A DNA stretch of 36,870 bases from Acidimicrobiales bacterium (GTDB lineage: Bacteria; Actinomycetota; Acidimicrobiia; Acidimicrobiales; AC-14), in the NCBI GenBank assembly GCA_025463925.1, contig JAODBK010000084.1, positions 1-36,870 on the forward strand, read 5' to 3'. A model generated the notes under the pieces. It ran no database searches. It was not told the DNA's origin and saw nothing but the letters and a program-made list of their open reading frames with translations. Below, piece after piece: positions 34,887-36,870 of the stretch. The stretch's first letter is position 1. Every line of letters starts with the position of its first letter. The position numbers and the translations under genes were made by a program.

Positions 34887-35786
34887 ATGGAACTCACCCC
34901 AGGCCGCGTCGCGGTCGTCACGGGCGCGGCGAGCGGGATCGGCCTCGCGCTGGCCGAGCGGTTCGCCCGCAGCGGCCTGAACGTCGTGCTGGCCGACGTC
35001 GACGAGGCCGGGCTCGACGCCGCGGCGGTGACGATCACGAGCCTCGGGGTCGAGGCGATCACCGTGCCGACCGACGTCAGCGACGAGGCCGCGGTGCAGG
35101 CGCTGGCGTCGGCGGCGCTCGATCGCTTCGGCGCGGTCCACGTGGTGTGCAACAACGCCGGCGTCGCCAGCATGGCCGACTCGTGGTTCGGCCCGGTGTC
35201 GAGCTGGCAGTGGGTGCTGGGCGTCAACCTCTGGGGGGTGATCCACGGTGTGCGGACGTTCCTGCCGCTGCTCGCCGGCCAGGGCGAGGGTCACATCGTG
35301 AACACCGCGAGCATCGCCGGGCTGCTTCCGGGCTTCGGTCCGTCCTACGACGCCAGCAAGCACGCGGTGGTCGCGCTCACCGAGGACCTCTACCTCAACC
35401 TGCAGCTCGTCGGGCTGCCGATCGGCGTGAGCGTGCTGTGCCCCGGTTGGGTCCGCACCCGCATCCTCGACGCGCAGCGCAACTGGCCGGCCGGCCTCGG
35501 CGACGCGCCGCCGCCGGGCATGGGCACCGAAGTCGTCTCGGCGCACGTGCGGCGGGCGATCGACGAAGGCACGCCGCCGGCCGCGGTCGCCGACCGGGTC
35601 GCCGACGCGATCGAAGCGAACCGCTTCTGGGTCTTCCCGAACCCCGAGTTCGTCGAGCTGGCGGTCCGGCGCTGGCACATGATCGCGGAAGGTCTGAACC
35701 CGTCGACCCTGCAGGACGTGCCGGGCATGCCGACGCCAGAGGCGCTGGCGGCCGAGCTGGCGTCGGGGCTGTCGCCGCCGTCCTGA
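34887..35786 (+). CDS. short-chain dehydrogenase/reductase
   Basis: A 299-residue classical SDR. The nucleotide site is TGAASGIGLALAERF (TGxxxGIG), followed by ADVDEAGLD, whose acidic end of beta-2 suggests NAD rather than NADP. NNAGVAS is the NAG motif. The catalytic set is Asn in LGVNLWGVIHG, Ser in VNTASIAGLLPG, and Tyr/Lys in SYDASKHAV. The C-terminal region is about 40 residues longer than a minimal SDR. The substrate is unknown. The start is ATG 34887, 22 bases after the copper gene stop. It may be the last gene of that transcript or independent. It converges with the protease gene three bases away. Confidence 0.9.
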   Translation: MELTPGRVAVVTGAASGIGLALAERFARSGLNVVLADVDEAGLDAAAVTITSLGVEAITVPTDVSDEAAVQALASAALDRFGAVHVVCNNAGVASMADSWFGPVSSWQWVLGVNLWGVIHGVRTFLPLLAGQGEGHIVNTASIAGLLPGFGPSYDASKHAVVALTEDLYLNLQLVGLPIGVSVLCPGWVRTRILDAQRNWPAGLGDAPPPGMGTEVVSAHVRRAIDEGTPPAAVADRVADAIEANRFWVFPNPEFVELAVRRWHMIAEGLNPSTLQDVPGMPTPEALAAELASGLSPPS

Positions 35787-35789
35787 TCG

Positions 35790-36870
35790 CTACGCCGCGG
35801 GTCCGGTCGCCAAGCGCACCGAGGCGGAGTGCCGCGTCCCGGCGGAATCGACCCAGACGACCGTCACCTTGTCGCCCGGCTTGTGCTGCCGGATGAGCGG
35901 GCCGAGCGACGCCGCCGACGTGACCGAGCCGCCGTCGAAGCTGATGATGGTGTCGCCGGCCTGCAACCCGGCGTTGGCTGCCGGCGTGTTGGTCTCGACG
36001 TTGGCGACGGCGGCGCCGCCGCTGCCGTCGGCGGTGTTGGTGACCTCGACGCCAAGGAACGCCGGGGCACCGATCTGGACGGTCGAGCTGCTCTCGCCCC
36101 GCTCGATCTGGTGCGCGATCGTCAGCGCGGTCCCGATCGGGATGGCGAAGCCTTCGGTTCCGGTCGAGCGACGGCGCCCACCGGACGCCGCCGCGTCCAT
36201 GCCGATGATCTGACCGTGCCCGTTGATGAGCGGGCCGCCGGAGTCACCGGGCTGCAGCGGCGCGTCGGTCTGGATCAGACCGTTCATCTGCACGTCGGCA
36301 CCGGTGCTCGGGTCAGACACCGTGATGGTCTGGTCCACGGCCTGCACCGTGCCGGTCACCGCGGCAGGAGGACCGTTGCGGCCGAGCGCGTTGCCGATGG
36401 CGACGACGGCATCGCCGATGGCGACGTTGGTCGACGTCTTCGTGACGGTGAGGCCCGATGCACCCTGCAACTTGATCAGCGCGACGTCCTGCGTCGCGTC
36501 ACTCCCGAGCACGGTGGCGGTGTATGTCCGGCCGACGCCGCCGACCTGGGCCGAGATGGTTCGCGCCCCCTCGATGACGTGGCGGTTGGTGAGCACCTCG
36601 CCATCCGACGTGAGGATGATCCCCGAGCCGGCGGCGCTGCCGTTGCCGGCGCCCAGTGACGTCGTGATGTCGACGGTCGCCGGAGTGACGGCAGCGACGA
36701 TCGCCGCGGTGTCGAGCGCCGAAGTGCTCGACCCATTCGACGAACCACCGGCCGACCCGCCGGCCGGTGCCGACGGGACGGTCGGCGTGGTGGTGCCCGG
36801 CGCGGCGGCGCCCGCCGCCAACGACGGCCGAGCCGCCGAGTGCGAGCGGGTGAACTGGAACGCGCCGACC
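35790..36870 (-). CDS. HtrA/DegP-like serine protease with PDZ domain (5' end outside window)
   Basis: The frame is open from the right edge of the window to its stop at 35790-35792, so the N-terminus (probably with a membrane anchor) is missing. What remains is a Pro/Ser/Gly-rich linker, then a trypsin-like domain with His in TNRHVIEGA, Asp in DVALIKLQG and Ser in QPGDSGGPLIN, a complete triad. A single PDZ domain follows (FLGVEVTN ... NAGLQAGDTIISFDGGSVTS). Actinobacterial proteins of this build are membrane-anchored and act outside the cytoplasm in protein quality control. A TTG at 36821 is a possible start but would leave out the expected anchor, so I treat the gene as partial. Confidence 0.92.
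   Translation of the reverse strand, partial: VGAFQFTRSHSAARPSLAAGAAAPGTTTPTVPSAPAGGSAGGSSNGSSTSALDTAAIVAAVTPATVDITTSLGAGNGSAAGSGIILTSDGEVLTNRHVIEGARTISAQVGGVGRTYTATVLGSDATQDVALIKLQGASGLTVTKTSTNVAIGDAVVAIGNALGRNGPPAAVTGTVQAVDQTITVSDPSTGADVQMNGLIQTDAPLQPGDSGGPLINGHGQIIGMDAAASGGRRRSTGTEGFAIPIGTALTIAHQIERGESSSTVQIGAPAFLGVEVTNTADGSGGAAVANVETNTPAANAGLQAGDTIISFDGGSVTSAASLGPLIRQHKPGDKVTVVWVDSAGTRHSASVRLATGPAA

Overview
The window is very GC-rich, densely packed chromosomal DNA with many GTG and TTG starts and repeated 1-4 base gene overlaps. Its backbone is the actinobacterial DNA-repair and tRNA-modification neighbourhood (rimO-pgsA-cinA ... recA ... miaB-miaA-dapF-hflX ... lexA-LysM gene-nrdR-nrdJ). 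A luciferase-like F420-type oxidoreductase, a B12-dependent ribonucleotide reductase and actinobacterial-style SOS boxes also fit Actinomycetota. A SpoVS protein, a proteobacterial-type DapD and a Deinococcus-like cinA-thpR-recA order suggest a deep lineage such as Acidimicrobiia; that placement is inference. No rRNA, tRNA, CRISPR array or transposase was seen.

Layout. 1-4.3 kb: a ferritin-like diiron protein cut by the left edge, a Nudix hydrolase, an unknown protein, a winged-helix protein and an LLM oxidoreductase. 4.3-9.1 kb: nrdJ, nrdR and a LysM membrane protein on the minus strand, divergent from lexA. Four SOS boxes lie in the lexA/LysM gap, and a promoter with NrdR-box-like sites precedes nrdJ. 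9.1-11 kb: dapE and dapD. 11-14.5 kb: a glycine-betaine/choline-type ABC importer whose ATPase gene is divergent from its two permeases and binding lipoprotein. 14.5-16.5 kb: a copper amine oxidase. 16.6-22.3 kb: a tightly overlapping minus-strand run miaB-VOC-miaA-dapF-hflX-dapC. 22.3-26.4 kb: spoVS and a recA interrupted by two inteins. 26.5-30.1 kb: rimO-pgsA-cinA-thpR. 30.2-31.4 kb: a VOC gene leading into a DUF433/DUF5615 toxin-antitoxin pair. 31.5-34.9 kb: a putative copper-handling cluster ending in a CopC-CopD fusion. 34.9-36.9 kb: an SDR and an HtrA-like protease cut by the right edge.

How the genes fit together. LexA, RecA, the LysM protein (position and type of mycobacterial ChiZ) and NrdR/NrdJ link DNA damage, division arrest and dNTP supply. 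dapD, dapC, dapE and dapF encode much of the succinylase route to meso-diaminopimelate for lysine and peptidoglycan. miaA, miaB and rimO modify the translation apparatus.

The most striking object is recA. It carries one intein at the site used in Mycobacterium leprae and a second at the site used in M. tuberculosis, separated by only 46 extein residues. The first has lost a catalytic acid in its homing-endonuclease domain; the second keeps both LAGLIDADG motifs but lacks the usual penultimate histidine. Other oddities are a DapF with serine in place of a catalytic cysteine, no recX beside recA, a SpoVS with a low-complexity tail, a perfect 15-bp inverted repeat before the amine oxidase, and a coding-like stretch directly after the thpR stop.
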